Source of the DNA: Nisaea sp.
GTDB lineage: Bacteria > Pseudomonadota > Alphaproteobacteria > Thalassobaculales > Thalassobaculaceae
Length of the DNA: 64,000 nucleotides
NCBI RefSeq assembly: GCF_017640745.1
Contig: NZ_JAEPQA010000005.1
Location: 119,806-183,805 of the forward strand
Direction: 5' to 3'
Of this stretch, positions 11,056-18,802 are shown one piece after another. The notes below the pieces were generated by a model that searched no databases, had not been told where the DNA came from, and saw nothing but the letters and a program-made list of their open reading frames with translations. How positions within the stretch are numbered: the first letter of the stretch is position 1; every line of letters starts with the position of its first letter. Both the position numbers and the translations under genes were made by a program.

Positions 11056-11916
11056 CTAGTCCCCGCCCCGGTTGAGGAACTCGTGCAGCTGCTTTTCGCC
11101 GATCCCGCAATTATACCCGCCGGGGCCCCTACCGAGCGCGGCGGGCAGAGCGCGGACCGGTTTCTCCGGCACAAGCCCCGCGACCTCGAGGATCATCTTG
11201 CGGCGCACCGCCGAGGCAAAGGATTTGATCCCCTTGGCGGCGATCACAAAGGCACCGTCGCCGCCGATGACGCATTCCTCGTAATAGACATCGAGATCGT
11301 CGAGTTTCGGGAAGCCGTAGGGCGACGGCCGCTCGTTCAGGATCGGCAGGGCATTGATCACCAGCCCCGCGGCGATCGCCCGGTCCCGCGCCTCGTCCAC
11401 ACGGGCCCCACTGTTGTTCGGCCCGTCTCCGGAGATATCGATCACCTGTCTTTCCGCAAAGAAACGCGGGTCCTGGAACATCTTGACCGCAAAATCCAGC
11501 ATGTTGCCGATCGAGGTGCGACGGCCGGCCATATGCGCCCGGACGGAGAGGTTCTCCGCGAAATCATAGGCCGCCTGCTTGCTGTCGATCAGGGTCCAGT
11601 CAAGCAGCACGCGCTGATGGGTGCCGCCGGCCCACTCGACATATGAGAGCGCGATGCGACCGAGCTGTCCCGAGAGGATGGTATTGATGACGGCATCGTC
11701 CTTGAGGGCCTCGACATAGCCGTCGCGCTGCAGTCCGCCTTCCCAGAAATCGATCGATCCCGAGACGTCGACGGCGAGCAGAAGCTTCAGATCGACCAGC
11801 TGCGGACCGGTCTGGGGCAGGCTTTGGGCAAGAGAAGCAGCAGGCAACAGGAAGAGCGCAGCGAGCGCACCGATCGCGGATTTACGCCAAACACCGATAA
11901 AACGCGCAAGCGGCAT
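11056..11916 (-). CDS. Secreted DUF1194 von Willebrand A protein
   Basis: A 286-residue protein with a clear N-terminal signal peptide (hydrophobic core AIGALAALFLLPAASLAQ). The vWA fold carries a MIDAS-like metal site: DVSGS near residue 50, the threonine of RRTSIG, and an aspartate in ISGDG. DUF1194 proteins are widespread in alphaproteobacteria with unknown function, probably periplasmic metal-dependent adhesion or assembly. A C-terminal Cys (GGYNCG) may pair with a second cysteine (EECVIG). It is convergent with the uncharacterised gene at 9292-11022. Confidence 0.88.
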   Translation of the reverse strand: MPLARFIGVWRKSAIGALAALFLLPAASLAQSLPQTGPQLVDLKLLLAVDVSGSIDFWEGGLQRDGYVEALKDDAVINTILSGQLGRIALSYVEWAGGTHQRVLLDWTLIDSKQAAYDFAENLSVRAHMAGRRTSIGNMLDFAVKMFQDPRFFAERQVIDISGDGPNNSGARVDEARDRAIAAGLVINALPILNERPSPYGFPKLDDLDVYYEECVIGGDGAFVIAAKGIKSFASAVRRKMILEVAGLVPEKPVRALPAALGRGPGGYNCGIGEKQLHEFLNRGGD

Positions 11917-11968
11917 ATCAGGTGACCTCCACCCGTATTAGCGCGCATTTTCGGGCGGAGAGGCAAGC

Positions 11969-12775
11969 CTATGTTGAGAGGAACTCCCTCAAGAGTCCGT
12001 TATAAGCCTCCGGCGCTTCCATGTAGGGAGCATGTCCGACCCCCTCTATCCGCACATGTCGCCCGGCGGGATAGAGCGCGGCCAGCGCTTCCGACTGGCG
12101 ATGGGACACCACCTTGTCGCCCGCGCCGGAGATCAGCAGAACCGGGCAGCGGATCGCGGGCGCCACCGGGCGGGTATCGGCGTGATGAAGCATGGTCGCA
12201 CAGGTCCTCAGCCCCGCAGCGGTTACCCCGCGGGCAATCTCCTCGACCGTCGCCCGGACCGCTTCCGGTGCGCCGTCCGCAACCATCATGCCGGAGCGCT
12301 GCGCGGCGTAGGCCGCACTGCCTTCCTTCTCCAGCGCGGCAATACGCGTCGCGTAACTGGCGGACAGCGGCTCGCTTGCCGGCTTGGCGCTGCCGGAATG
12401 AGTACAGGAGAGGATCATGTGCTTGACCCGCTCGCCGCCCTCGCCTGCCACCGCCTGCGCGACGATGCCGCCCATGGAATGCCCGATGACGGAAAAACCG
12501 CCGACCCCGAGATGATCCATCAGCGCAAGGGCTAGGGTCGCGAACGCCGTCTGGTCCGGGCCGATCACCATGGTTTCGCCATAGCCCGGCGCGTCCCAGC
12601 CGATAATGCGCCAACTATCCGAGAGCGCTGCATACTGCGCCCGCCAGGTCGCCGAATTACCGCCGAGACCATGCAGTGCCAGCAGCACGGGCTTGCCCGA
12701 ACCGGTGCCGGCCTCGCGATACGAGATATGCCCGGCCGGGGTATCGACCCGCTTCCGCTCAGGTTCTTTCGCCAT
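11969..12775 (-). CDS. Alpha/beta-fold hydrolase
   Basis: A 268-residue alpha/beta hydrolase. The nucleophile elbow is GHSMGG, the acid is probably the Asp of ISGAGDKVV and the histidine lies in GVGHAPYME. The oxyanion-hole motif HGLGGNSATW lies near residue 35. Similar enzymes hydrolyse esters, lactones or C-C bonds (3-oxoadipate enol-lactonase-like), but nothing nearby points to a substrate. It is divergent from the TRIC-family gene. Confidence 0.85.
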   Translation of the reverse strand: MAKEPERKRVDTPAGHISYREAGTGSGKPVLLALHGLGGNSATWRAQYAALSDSWRIIGWDAPGYGETMVIGPDQTAFATLALALMDHLGVGGFSVIGHSMGGIVAQAVAGEGGERVKHMILSCTHSGSAKPASEPLSASYATRIAALEKEGSAAYAAQRSGMMVADGAPEAVRATVEEIARGVTAAGLRTCATMLHHADTRPVAPAIRCPVLLISGAGDKVVSHRQSEALAALYPAGRHVRIEGVGHAPYMEAPEAYNGLLREFLST

Positions 12776-12944
12776 GACCGTCTCCCTCGGCAGCGCCGGA
12801 CTCTGAAAATCATTGATTCTTGGGTCATTATGCCAGCATTCCGGCGCGGATAAACGCGCTGACTGCCCCTCCTCTCATTCCATACGAGAACAAGCGCGCA
12901 TGGCCCGCGATCCGTCGTATCATCCGGCAAAACGGGGAGTAACC

Positions 12945-13610
12945 ATGCAGGACATCGTCGAACTTTCGCGCCTGACTTTCGTCATGGACATGCTGGCGGC
13001 GGTGGCCTTCGCGATTTCCGGCTCGCTCGTCGCCTCGCGCAAGGGGCTCGATATTCTCGGCTTCATGTGGCTCGCCATCCTGACCGGCGTCGGCGGCGGC
13101 ACGGTTCGCGATCTCGTGCTTGACGTGCCCGTCTTCTGGGTCGCCGATCCGTCCCACGTGATCGCCTGCCTGATCACCGCGACGGTGATGTTCTTCATCG
13201 CGCCGAAAGTCGAGTCCCGGATCCGGCTGGTGCTATGGTTCGACACACTGGGGCTGGCCTTCGTCACCGTGGTCGGCACGGTCAAGGGGCTCGATCACGG
13301 CACCGGACCGCTCATCGCGGTGGTCATGGGTGTGGTGACGGCCTCGGTCGGAGGCATCGTGCGCGATGTGGTCGGCAACGAGGAAAGCATCATCCTCCGC
13401 CGGGAGATCTACGTCACCGCCGCAGCCCTCGGAGCGATCACCTATGTCGCACTGGCAGGTCTGGCGATCGGGCGGCTGGAGGCGGCTGTGGCCGCCTTCC
13501 TTGTCACTTTCGCCGTCCGCGCGATGGCAATCACCTTCGACTGGTCGATGCCGAGCTATTACCGCAAGCCGAAGACGATCGACGAATACCGCCAGAGCCG
13601 AGAGGGCTGA
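12945..13610 (+). CDS. TRIC-family cation channel (UPF0126/YicG)
   Basis: A 221-residue membrane protein with about seven helices arranged as two repeats, each with the glycine-rich signature: GGGTVRDLVL in the first and GGIVRDVVG in the second. Prokaryotic TRIC homologues form trimeric monovalent-cation channels. The start at 12945 has a good Shine-Dalgarno (GGGGAG). The 44 extra residues in the track ORF are not family-like. It is convergent with the next gene, only 3 bases apart. Confidence 0.9.
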   Translation: MQDIVELSRLTFVMDMLAAVAFAISGSLVASRKGLDILGFMWLAILTGVGGGTVRDLVLDVPVFWVADPSHVIACLITATVMFFIAPKVESRIRLVLWFDTLGLAFVTVVGTVKGLDHGTGPLIAVVMGVVTASVGGIVRDVVGNEESIILRREIYVTAAALGAITYVALAGLAIGRLEAAVAAFLVTFAVRAMAITFDWSMPSYYRKPKTIDEYRQSREG

Positions 13611-13613
13611 CGC

Positions 13614-14198
13614 TCAGCCGCGCCCGGCCGAGTGATATTCAGCGTTCGGCATCATGTGCACGGCGCTCGCCACCCGGTTCGACATGTTGAAGAAGCCGGC
13701 GACATTGGCGATATCCCAGATGTCGCGATCGGCGAACCCGGCGTCGCGCAGCGCCTGCCGGTCGGCCTCTTCCATCTCCCAGGGAGACCGGGTCAGCTTC
13801 TCGACGAACGCAACCATCGCCCGCTGCCGCGCGTCGAGACCGGCGTACCGGTGATTGAAGGCGAGCGCCTCGCCAAGCTCCGGCTGGCCGGACAGCTCGC
13901 GCACCGCAGCACCGTGGGCGACAAGGCAATAGAAGCAGTGATTGATCGAGGAGACGACGACCGCGATCATCTCCCGCTCCAGCTTGCTGAGACCGGAAGG
14001 GCCGAGCATCAGCGTGTTGTAGAGCGAGGTGAAGCCTTTCAGATGCCCGTCGTCGGAGCTGTAGGCCTTGATGACGTTCGGCACCAGACCAAGCTTCTCC
14101 GCGCAGAGATCCCAGTATTTCCGCGTCTCTGGCGACAGATCGTCCGCATCCGGGACCGGCAGCCCGATTTCCAGGGCATGCACTTTTTCCTTGCTCAC
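13614..14198 (-). CDS. Peroxidase-related AhpD/CMD-fold protein
   Basis: A 194-residue carboxymuconolactone-decarboxylase-fold protein of the uncharacterised peroxidase-related branch. The redox pair is in NHCFYCLVAHG (CxxC with a following His), as in AhpD alkylhydroperoxidases. The start is a GTG with a strong AGGAGG upstream. It is the last gene of the six-gene oxidase operon, 12 bases after the FAD/BFD gene. A role in removing peroxide formed by the upstream oxidase is an inference. Confidence 0.87.
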   Translation of the reverse strand: MSKEKVHALEIGLPVPDADDLSPETRKYWDLCAEKLGLVPNVIKAYSSDDGHLKGFTSLYNTLMLGPSGLSKLEREMIAVVVSSINHCFYCLVAHGAAVRELSGQPELGEALAFNHRYAGLDARQRAMVAFVEKLTRSPWEMEEADRQALRDAGFADRDIWDIANVAGFFNMSNRVASAVHMMPNAEYHSAGRG

Positions 14199-14210
14199 TC
14201 TTTCCTCCTG

Positions 14211-15614
14211 TCAGTCCGATCCGTCCAGCGCCGCCAGCTCACCGAGCGTGACCGGCTTGATGGGCGGGCGGATCCGGTAATAACCGATCCGCTCCGGGGA
14301 TTCCCCGCGCGCATCGGCAAGAATTTCGGTCACGGTAAGACCGCACATGCGTCCCTGGCACGGCCCCATGCCGGCGCGCAGGAAGGCTTTCGCCTGGTTC
14401 GGTCCCGGTGCACCGAGGGCGGCAGCATTGCGGATGGCGGCAGCGCTCACTTCCTCGCAGCGGCACACCGTCACGTCTCCGTCCAGCCGGGCGATCCAGT
14501 CCGGCGGCGGGAACATCGCGTCGAGCAGAGGCCGGACGGCGAGTTCCGCACGCAGCGCGTCCCGCGCCTTGACGATCTCGACATCGCCGGAGGGACGGTT
14601 GACCGCACCGCAGCGCTCGGCGATCTCGAGCGCCGCGATGCGTCCCGAATGGACCGCCGCCATCGCGCCGCCGATGCCGCCCCCATCCCCGGCGACGAAA
14701 ACGTTGTCGACGCTGGTCTCGCCGCGATCGCTGAGATCCGGTCGGAAACAACGCTGCGCCGCGTCCCAGTGATGCTCGCAGCGCAGCAGCCGGGTCAGCT
14801 GCGGGTTCGGAACGACGCCTTCGTGCAGCAGCAGGTGCGCGGCCTCGAGTTCCACCGGCATGCCAGCGCTCCGGAAACGCACGCGCTCAAGCCGTTCAGC
14901 GCCTTTCGCGGCGAGGTCGGTGACGGCCCGGTAAACCGGTATCCCGGAAACTCCTAGCTGCCGCTTCAGCCTGTGGCCCTTGAGCAGCGTGCGCCAGCCG
15001 AGCATAGCTTTCGGCAGATGCGGCAGACCGCGGAGATAAGCGCCCGGCGGCGTGGTTTCCAGCAAGGCGGCGATCTTGATGCCGGCGGCGACGCACTGCG
15101 CGGCAAAGAGCAGCAGCAAGGGGCCGCTCCCAGCCAAGAGCAGCGATGGCTCCGGATAGAGACCGGAGCTTTTCAGCAGCGTCTGCGCCGCACCGACCGT
15201 CATCACGCCGGGCAGCGTCCATCCGGGCACCGGGACCGGACGTTCCATCGCGCCGGTGGCGATCAGCAACGCGCGCGCCGTGAACTGCCGGGTCACCCCG
15301 TCCCAGGCGACCGTCAGGCTCTTGTCGCCGTCGTCAGGGCTGTCGACGTGCCAGACGGACGCGCTCGGCCAGAACTGCGCGCCCGAAGCCTCGAAACGCG
15401 CGGCAAGCTTCGCACCGCTCGCATAATCCTCGCCGAGAATAGCGAGATTTCCCGGGCGCGCGCCCGCGTTGCGGCCGATCGCGCGCCAGATCTGCCCGCC
15501 CGGGGCCGGCTGCTCGTCCACCACAATGACAGAAAGTCCGGCGTCCCGCGCCGTGACCGCCGCAGACATCCCCGCCGGACCGGCGCCGATGATCGCAAGG
15601 TCAAACCGGGTCAT
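14211..15614 (-). CDS. FAD/[2Fe-2S] oxidoreductase, HcnB/OoxA-like subunit
   Basis: A 467-residue pyridine-nucleotide-disulfide-fold flavoprotein (IIGAGPAGMSAA at the N-terminus, AGDGGGIGG near the second FAD contact) with a C-terminal BFD-like [2Fe-2S] domain (VCRCEEV, then GMGPCQGRMC). This architecture is that of the alpha subunit of opine oxidases, hydrogen cyanide synthase HcnB and D-hydroxyproline dehydrogenases. It partners the two genes just upstream, overlapping the [2Fe-2S] gene by 14 bases. ATG 15614 removes 36 unlikely residues from the track ORF. Confidence 0.88.
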   Translation of the reverse strand: MTRFDLAIIGAGPAGMSAAVTARDAGLSVIVVDEQPAPGGQIWRAIGRNAGARPGNLAILGEDYASGAKLAARFEASGAQFWPSASVWHVDSPDDGDKSLTVAWDGVTRQFTARALLIATGAMERPVPVPGWTLPGVMTVGAAQTLLKSSGLYPEPSLLLAGSGPLLLLFAAQCVAAGIKIAALLETTPPGAYLRGLPHLPKAMLGWRTLLKGHRLKRQLGVSGIPVYRAVTDLAAKGAERLERVRFRSAGMPVELEAAHLLLHEGVVPNPQLTRLLRCEHHWDAAQRCFRPDLSDRGETSVDNVFVAGDGGGIGGAMAAVHSGRIAALEIAERCGAVNRPSGDVEIVKARDALRAELAVRPLLDAMFPPPDWIARLDGDVTVCRCEEVSAAAIRNAAALGAPGPNQAKAFLRAGMGPCQGRMCGLTVTEILADARGESPERIGYYRIRPPIKPVTLGELAALDGSD

Positions 15615-15918
15615 CGTCCGCCTCCCCCGGCAACCCCGGCGCGCCCTGCTGGCGCCGGACCCGCATCCCGTCCCGCACCTCGACCAGGCAGCTCTGCCGG
15701 TTCGGCACGCCGTCGATCTCAACCAGACATTCGAAACAGACGCCCATCATGCAGTAGGGCGCGCGCGGCGCTCCGCTCTTCGGCGTCGTCCGGGTCGTGC
15801 CCGCACCCGCAGCCATAAGCGCCGCGGCGACAGAGTCGCCCTCGAGCGCGCTCACCTGCTCGCCCTCAAAGAGGAAGCGTACTTTCCGTCCCTTCTGTTC
15901 AGGCAGCCGGCGCAGCAT
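15601..15918 (-). CDS. Small [2Fe-2S] ferredoxin-like subunit, HcnA-like
   Basis: A 105-residue protein with a plant-ferredoxin-type cluster motif (CMMGVCFECLVEI followed by a fourth Cys in NRQSC). It is the gamma subunit of three-component FAD amine/opine dehydrogenases. The start at 15918 has GGAGAGG upstream; the gene overlaps the DAO gene by 20 bases and the FAD/BFD gene by 14, so translation of all three is probably coupled. It relays electrons between the flavins and a quinone or cytochrome acceptor (family knowledge). Confidence 0.88.
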   Translation of the reverse strand: MLRRLPEQKGRKVRFLFEGEQVSALEGDSVAAALMAAGAGTTRTTPKSGAPRAPYCMMGVCFECLVEIDGVPNRQSCLVEVRDGMRVRRQQGAPGLPGEADDDPV

Positions 15919-17017
15919 CGAACCTCTCCGGAGAAAAGGCGGCGAAGCGCGCGTTGAACCCGCCGCGAAGGATAACCGGCGCGAGTTCCATCGCATGTGC
16001 CGCAGCCAGCGTGACGCCGCTGTGGCAGGAAATGCTGAAGGCGCCGGGCATCGTCTCGCTCTCCCGGTAGATCGGGAAGCCGTCCGGAGACATCACCCGA
16101 AGCGCGCTCCAGGTACGGACGATCCGGGCGTCCTTCAGGACCGGAAAGCAGCGGATGATGGAGCGGGCAATCTCGCCGAGTTTCGCCGGATTGATGCGCG
16201 TGCTGTAGCCCGCATCCTCCTTCGAATTGCCGAAATTGATCGTGCCGTCGGCGGTCTGCCGCGCATTGACGAGAAGCGTCGGGATCACGGGCTGCATCCG
16301 CTCCGTGATCAGGATATGGCCCCGGTTCGGCTCGACCGGGATCGTGAGCCCGACCATCTCCGCCAGCCACTTGTTGGCGAGCCCGGCGGCGATCACAACC
16401 TTGCCGCCCCGGAACGTCCCGGCCTTGCCGGAGACGCTGAAACCGTCCCCGTCCTTCTCGATCTTCCGCACCTGCGCGCCGCTGACATAGAGTGCACCGA
16501 GCGCCTGCGCGCCGCCATGCAGGCCGCGCAGCAGATAAAGCGGGTTCACGTGGCCGTCGTGGGGAGAATAGCTCGCGCCCGTGACCTCCGGTCCGATCAG
16601 CGGCAGCATCTTCCGGACCTCTTCGCGGTCCAGCATCACCCGATCGTTCTCGCCGACTCCCGGCTGGTTGTGCATGCGGCGGATCTCGTCCTCGTTGGCG
16701 CGGAAATCCTCCTCGCCGAGGCAGAGTTCCAGCCCGCCCTCCTGCTTCAGTTCGATATCGGTTCCGTCGCCGCCGCGGATCGTGTCGGCAAAGCTCCGGT
16801 AGAGATCCTTCGAGCGCCGGGTCCAGCTGGCATATTCATGCATCCCGTCGCCCTTGCCCTGCACCCAGACGAGCCCGAAATTGCCGCGCGAGGCCCTCAG
16901 CGCGACATCGCCCTCGTCGAGCATCGTGACGGACGCCCCCTCGCGGGCGAGCCCGTAGGCGACGGCCGCGCCGACCAGCCCGCCGCCGACAACGATGACG
17001 TCACTGGCGCCGGTCAT
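15899..17017 (-). CDS. DAO-family FAD oxidase/dehydrogenase, HcnC/OoxB-like
   Basis: A 372-residue glycine/D-amino-acid-oxidase-fold protein: dinucleotide motif VVGGGLVGAAVAYGLA at residues 8-23 and C-terminal FAD contact SCHSGVTLAAAHAMELAP. It is the catalytic beta subunit that oxidises the C-N bond of an amino acid, imino acid or opine. The exact substrate (glycine, hydroxyproline, nopaline/octopine-like) cannot be read. It lies 7 bases after the ArsC-like gene and overlaps the [2Fe-2S] gene. Confidence 0.88.
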   Translation of the reverse strand: MTGASDVIVVGGGLVGAAVAYGLAREGASVTMLDEGDVALRASRGNFGLVWVQGKGDGMHEYASWTRRSKDLYRSFADTIRGGDGTDIELKQEGGLELCLGEEDFRANEDEIRRMHNQPGVGENDRVMLDREEVRKMLPLIGPEVTGASYSPHDGHVNPLYLLRGLHGGAQALGALYVSGAQVRKIEKDGDGFSVSGKAGTFRGGKVVIAAGLANKWLAEMVGLTIPVEPNRGHILITERMQPVIPTLLVNARQTADGTINFGNSKEDAGYSTRINPAKLGEIARSIIRCFPVLKDARIVRTWSALRVMSPDGFPIYRESETMPGAFSISCHSGVTLAAAHAMELAPVILRGGFNARFAAFSPERFDAAPAA

Positions 17018-17024
17018 CGCATGG

Positions 17025-17378
17025 TCAGTCGAGCAGCGCTTCGAGATCGGCCTGGACCGCCTTGTCGAACCCGATGAGACGGATCTCGCCGAGATCGATG
17101 ACCGGCCGCTTGACCAGCGAGGGATGGCTCGCCAGCAGCGCCGGGGCGGTCGTATCGGTCACGCTTTCCTGGATCGCGGGATCGAGCTTCTTCCAGGTCG
17201 TGCCGCGCTTGTTGACGACTTTCTCGACACCGAGTTCTTCGATCCAGCCCGCGGCCCGTTCCGCCGTCAGGCCGCCCTTCTTGAAATCGTGGAAGCTGTA
17301 TGTGACGCCGCGCGCATCGAGCCATTTGCGGGCCTTCTTCACCGTATCGCAGTTCGGAATGCCGTAGACCGTAATCAT
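17025..17378 (-). CDS. ArsC/Spx-family (YffB-like) protein
   Basis: A 117-residue thioredoxin-fold protein of the ArsC/Spx family. The single N-terminal cysteine (YGIPNCDTVKKARKWL) and the KRPVI motif match the YffB/Spx-like branch. That branch lacks the C-x2-C of Spx regulators and probably acts as a glutathione-dependent thiol reductase. It is inserted within the oxidase operon, 4 bases after the carboxypeptidase gene. Its link to the pathway is unclear. ATG 17378 was chosen over the longer track ORF. Confidence 0.85.
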   Translation of the reverse strand: MITVYGIPNCDTVKKARKWLDARGVTYSFHDFKKGGLTAERAAGWIEELGVEKVVNKRGTTWKKLDPAIQESVTDTTAPALLASHPSLVKRPVIDLGEIRLIGFDKAVQADLEALLD

Positions 17379-17382
17379 CGCC

Positions 17383-18531
17383 TCAGTTCCTTTCCATGCG
17401 CGCCGGCAGATCGTCCACCGTCGCGAGCAAGACGTCGACCAGGCTGCGGCCGAGGGTCTTCGAGCGCTCCCCGTCCCAGCCATGCACCGGATCCGGCTGG
17501 TTGTCGGCGTCCTTGAACGGCATTTCCAGCGTCATGGAGAGCGCGCCGAGCCTGTTCGCGATATGCCCGGTCGAGGTGGTCAGATTGCCCTTGCCCGGCG
17601 CCGGTTTCGGATAGCCGTACGCCGTCTGGAAATCCGGGTTCATCGCCGCGTAGACCGCCTGGAACCGGTCCAGCATGGTAACATGCGCCTCCGATATCCC
17701 CGGCACGCCGTAGCTTCCGGCGATGAAGTTATAGGGAATCGCCTCGTCCCCATGAACGTCGAAGGAGAGGTCGATGCCGCGCTCGGCCATCGCCTCCAGC
17801 ACGCAGAGCACTTCCGGGCTCTTCTCCCGGCTCGGTTCCGCCCATTCGCGGTTGAGGTTCACCCCGAGCGCATTGGTCCGGAGATGCCCGCGCTTGCTGC
17901 CGTCTGGGTTCATGTTCGGCACCGCATAGATCACCGCCTTTTCCAGCAGCGCCCGGCTGGTGCCGTCGGCGGGGTCGAGCAGGCGCTCGATGAAGCCTTC
18001 CATGTACCATTCCGCCATAGGCTCGCCCGGATGCTGACGGGCGAAGACCCAGAGCTTCTTCTTCCCCTCGGACGGCGTGCCGATGGTCAGCAGGTCGATG
18101 GTCTGCAGGTCGTGCGTCTCGCCGATCACTTCGGCGGTGCAGCGCGGGGAGCCCTGCGCGGCGGCGATCAGGTCCTGGTGCCGCTCCATCGAATAGGGCT
18201 GGAAATAGGCGTACCAGACATAATCCGCCTCCGGCACATGCCGGATCGTCAGTTCGGTGCCGTCATAGGAGGTCGGCACCCGGAACCAGGTCTCCCGGTC
18301 GTAGGAGGCGCAGGCGCGGTAATTCTCCCACCCTTTCGGATAGCTCGAGCCGCTGGCGTTCAGGATCCGCATGGTAACACCGCGCCCGTTCGCGCCGGAA
18401 AGGCGGAAATGGAACCACTGGTAAAAGTCGGAGCGGTGGTCCTTGACGATGCGGAGCCGGATGTCGTTCGGATCGTCGATCGAGACGGTCTCAATATTGC
18501 CGCTGTCGAAGGCAGCATCGATACGCAGCAT
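17383..18531 (-). CDS. M14-type zinc carboxypeptidase (AGBL/CCP-like)
   Basis: A 382-residue cytosolic M14 metallopeptidase. The zinc ligands are in RQHPGEPMAEW (HxxE) and FDVHGDE, and the general-base glutamate is in MTLEMPF. The N-terminal beta-sandwich (about residues 1-125, with SYPKGWENYRACASYDRE) is that of the bacterial cytosolic-carboxypeptidase-like subfamily. No signal peptide is seen. It is first in the six-gene operon, with SD CGGGAG 5 bases from the ATG. It may supply the amino acid used by the downstream oxidase, which is an inference. Confidence 0.88.
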   Translation of the reverse strand: MLRIDAAFDSGNIETVSIDDPNDIRLRIVKDHRSDFYQWFHFRLSGANGRGVTMRILNASGSSYPKGWENYRACASYDRETWFRVPTSYDGTELTIRHVPEADYVWYAYFQPYSMERHQDLIAAAQGSPRCTAEVIGETHDLQTIDLLTIGTPSEGKKKLWVFARQHPGEPMAEWYMEGFIERLLDPADGTSRALLEKAVIYAVPNMNPDGSKRGHLRTNALGVNLNREWAEPSREKSPEVLCVLEAMAERGIDLSFDVHGDEAIPYNFIAGSYGVPGISEAHVTMLDRFQAVYAAMNPDFQTAYGYPKPAPGKGNLTTSTGHIANRLGALSMTLEMPFKDADNQPDPVHGWDGERSKTLGRSLVDVLLATVDDLPARMERN

Positions 18532-18536
18532 GGGAA

Positions 18537-18658
18537 CTCCCGGAGGTGGTCGGCGGTGACGGAGCGGTGCGGATGACCAGTTTCCGGGAGACTACGCGGC
18601 ACCAGCTTTCCGCACCAGAGAGGAGTGCGGAAAGAGTCTCTTGGGTAACCGGCGCCGC
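18537..18658 (-). promoter_or_regulatory. Structured 5' leader, candidate riboswitch of the M14/oxidase operon
   Basis: Read on the minus strand, the leader holds GAGACT + CTTTCCGCAC, a 9-base loop, GTGCGGAAAG, a 12-base segment, then AGTCTC, giving a 10-bp helix stacked on a 6-bp helix. GCGGCGCC at its 5' end can pair with GGUGCCGC in the 12-base segment, 8 bp with one G-U, forming a pseudoknot; on the plus strand that wobble becomes A-C. CTCCCGGA, sharing CTC with the 6-bp helix, can pair with TCCGGGAG at the Shine-Dalgarno. The two states are mutually exclusive. No known riboswitch class was recognised by eye. An nhaA terminator upstream implies a separate promoter, which I could not locate. 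Confidence 0.55.
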
Positions 18659-18753
18659 AAGACATTCGAGGATGCGGAACGGGACCGCCGACGATCCCCG
18701 GGCTTTGACAGCGCGGGGACTGGTGCCGCCGCCATCCGTGAATCTTCACTCAG

Positions 18754-18783
18754 AAAAAAACCCCGGCCGTCATCGGGCCGGGG
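18754..18783 (-). terminator. Intrinsic terminator of nhaA
   Basis: On the minus strand, CCCCGGCC and GGCCGGGG form a strong stem around a short loop, followed by seven U residues, starting about 20 bases after the nhaA stop. Confidence 0.88.
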
Positions 18784-18802
18784 CAAGAGGGAGGATATTC
18801 GT

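Noticed and set aside
12808-12818. AATCATTGATT palindrome between the hydrolase and TRIC genes
   Set aside because: Short arms (5 bp) and no regulator context; not more than chance would give in such a gap.
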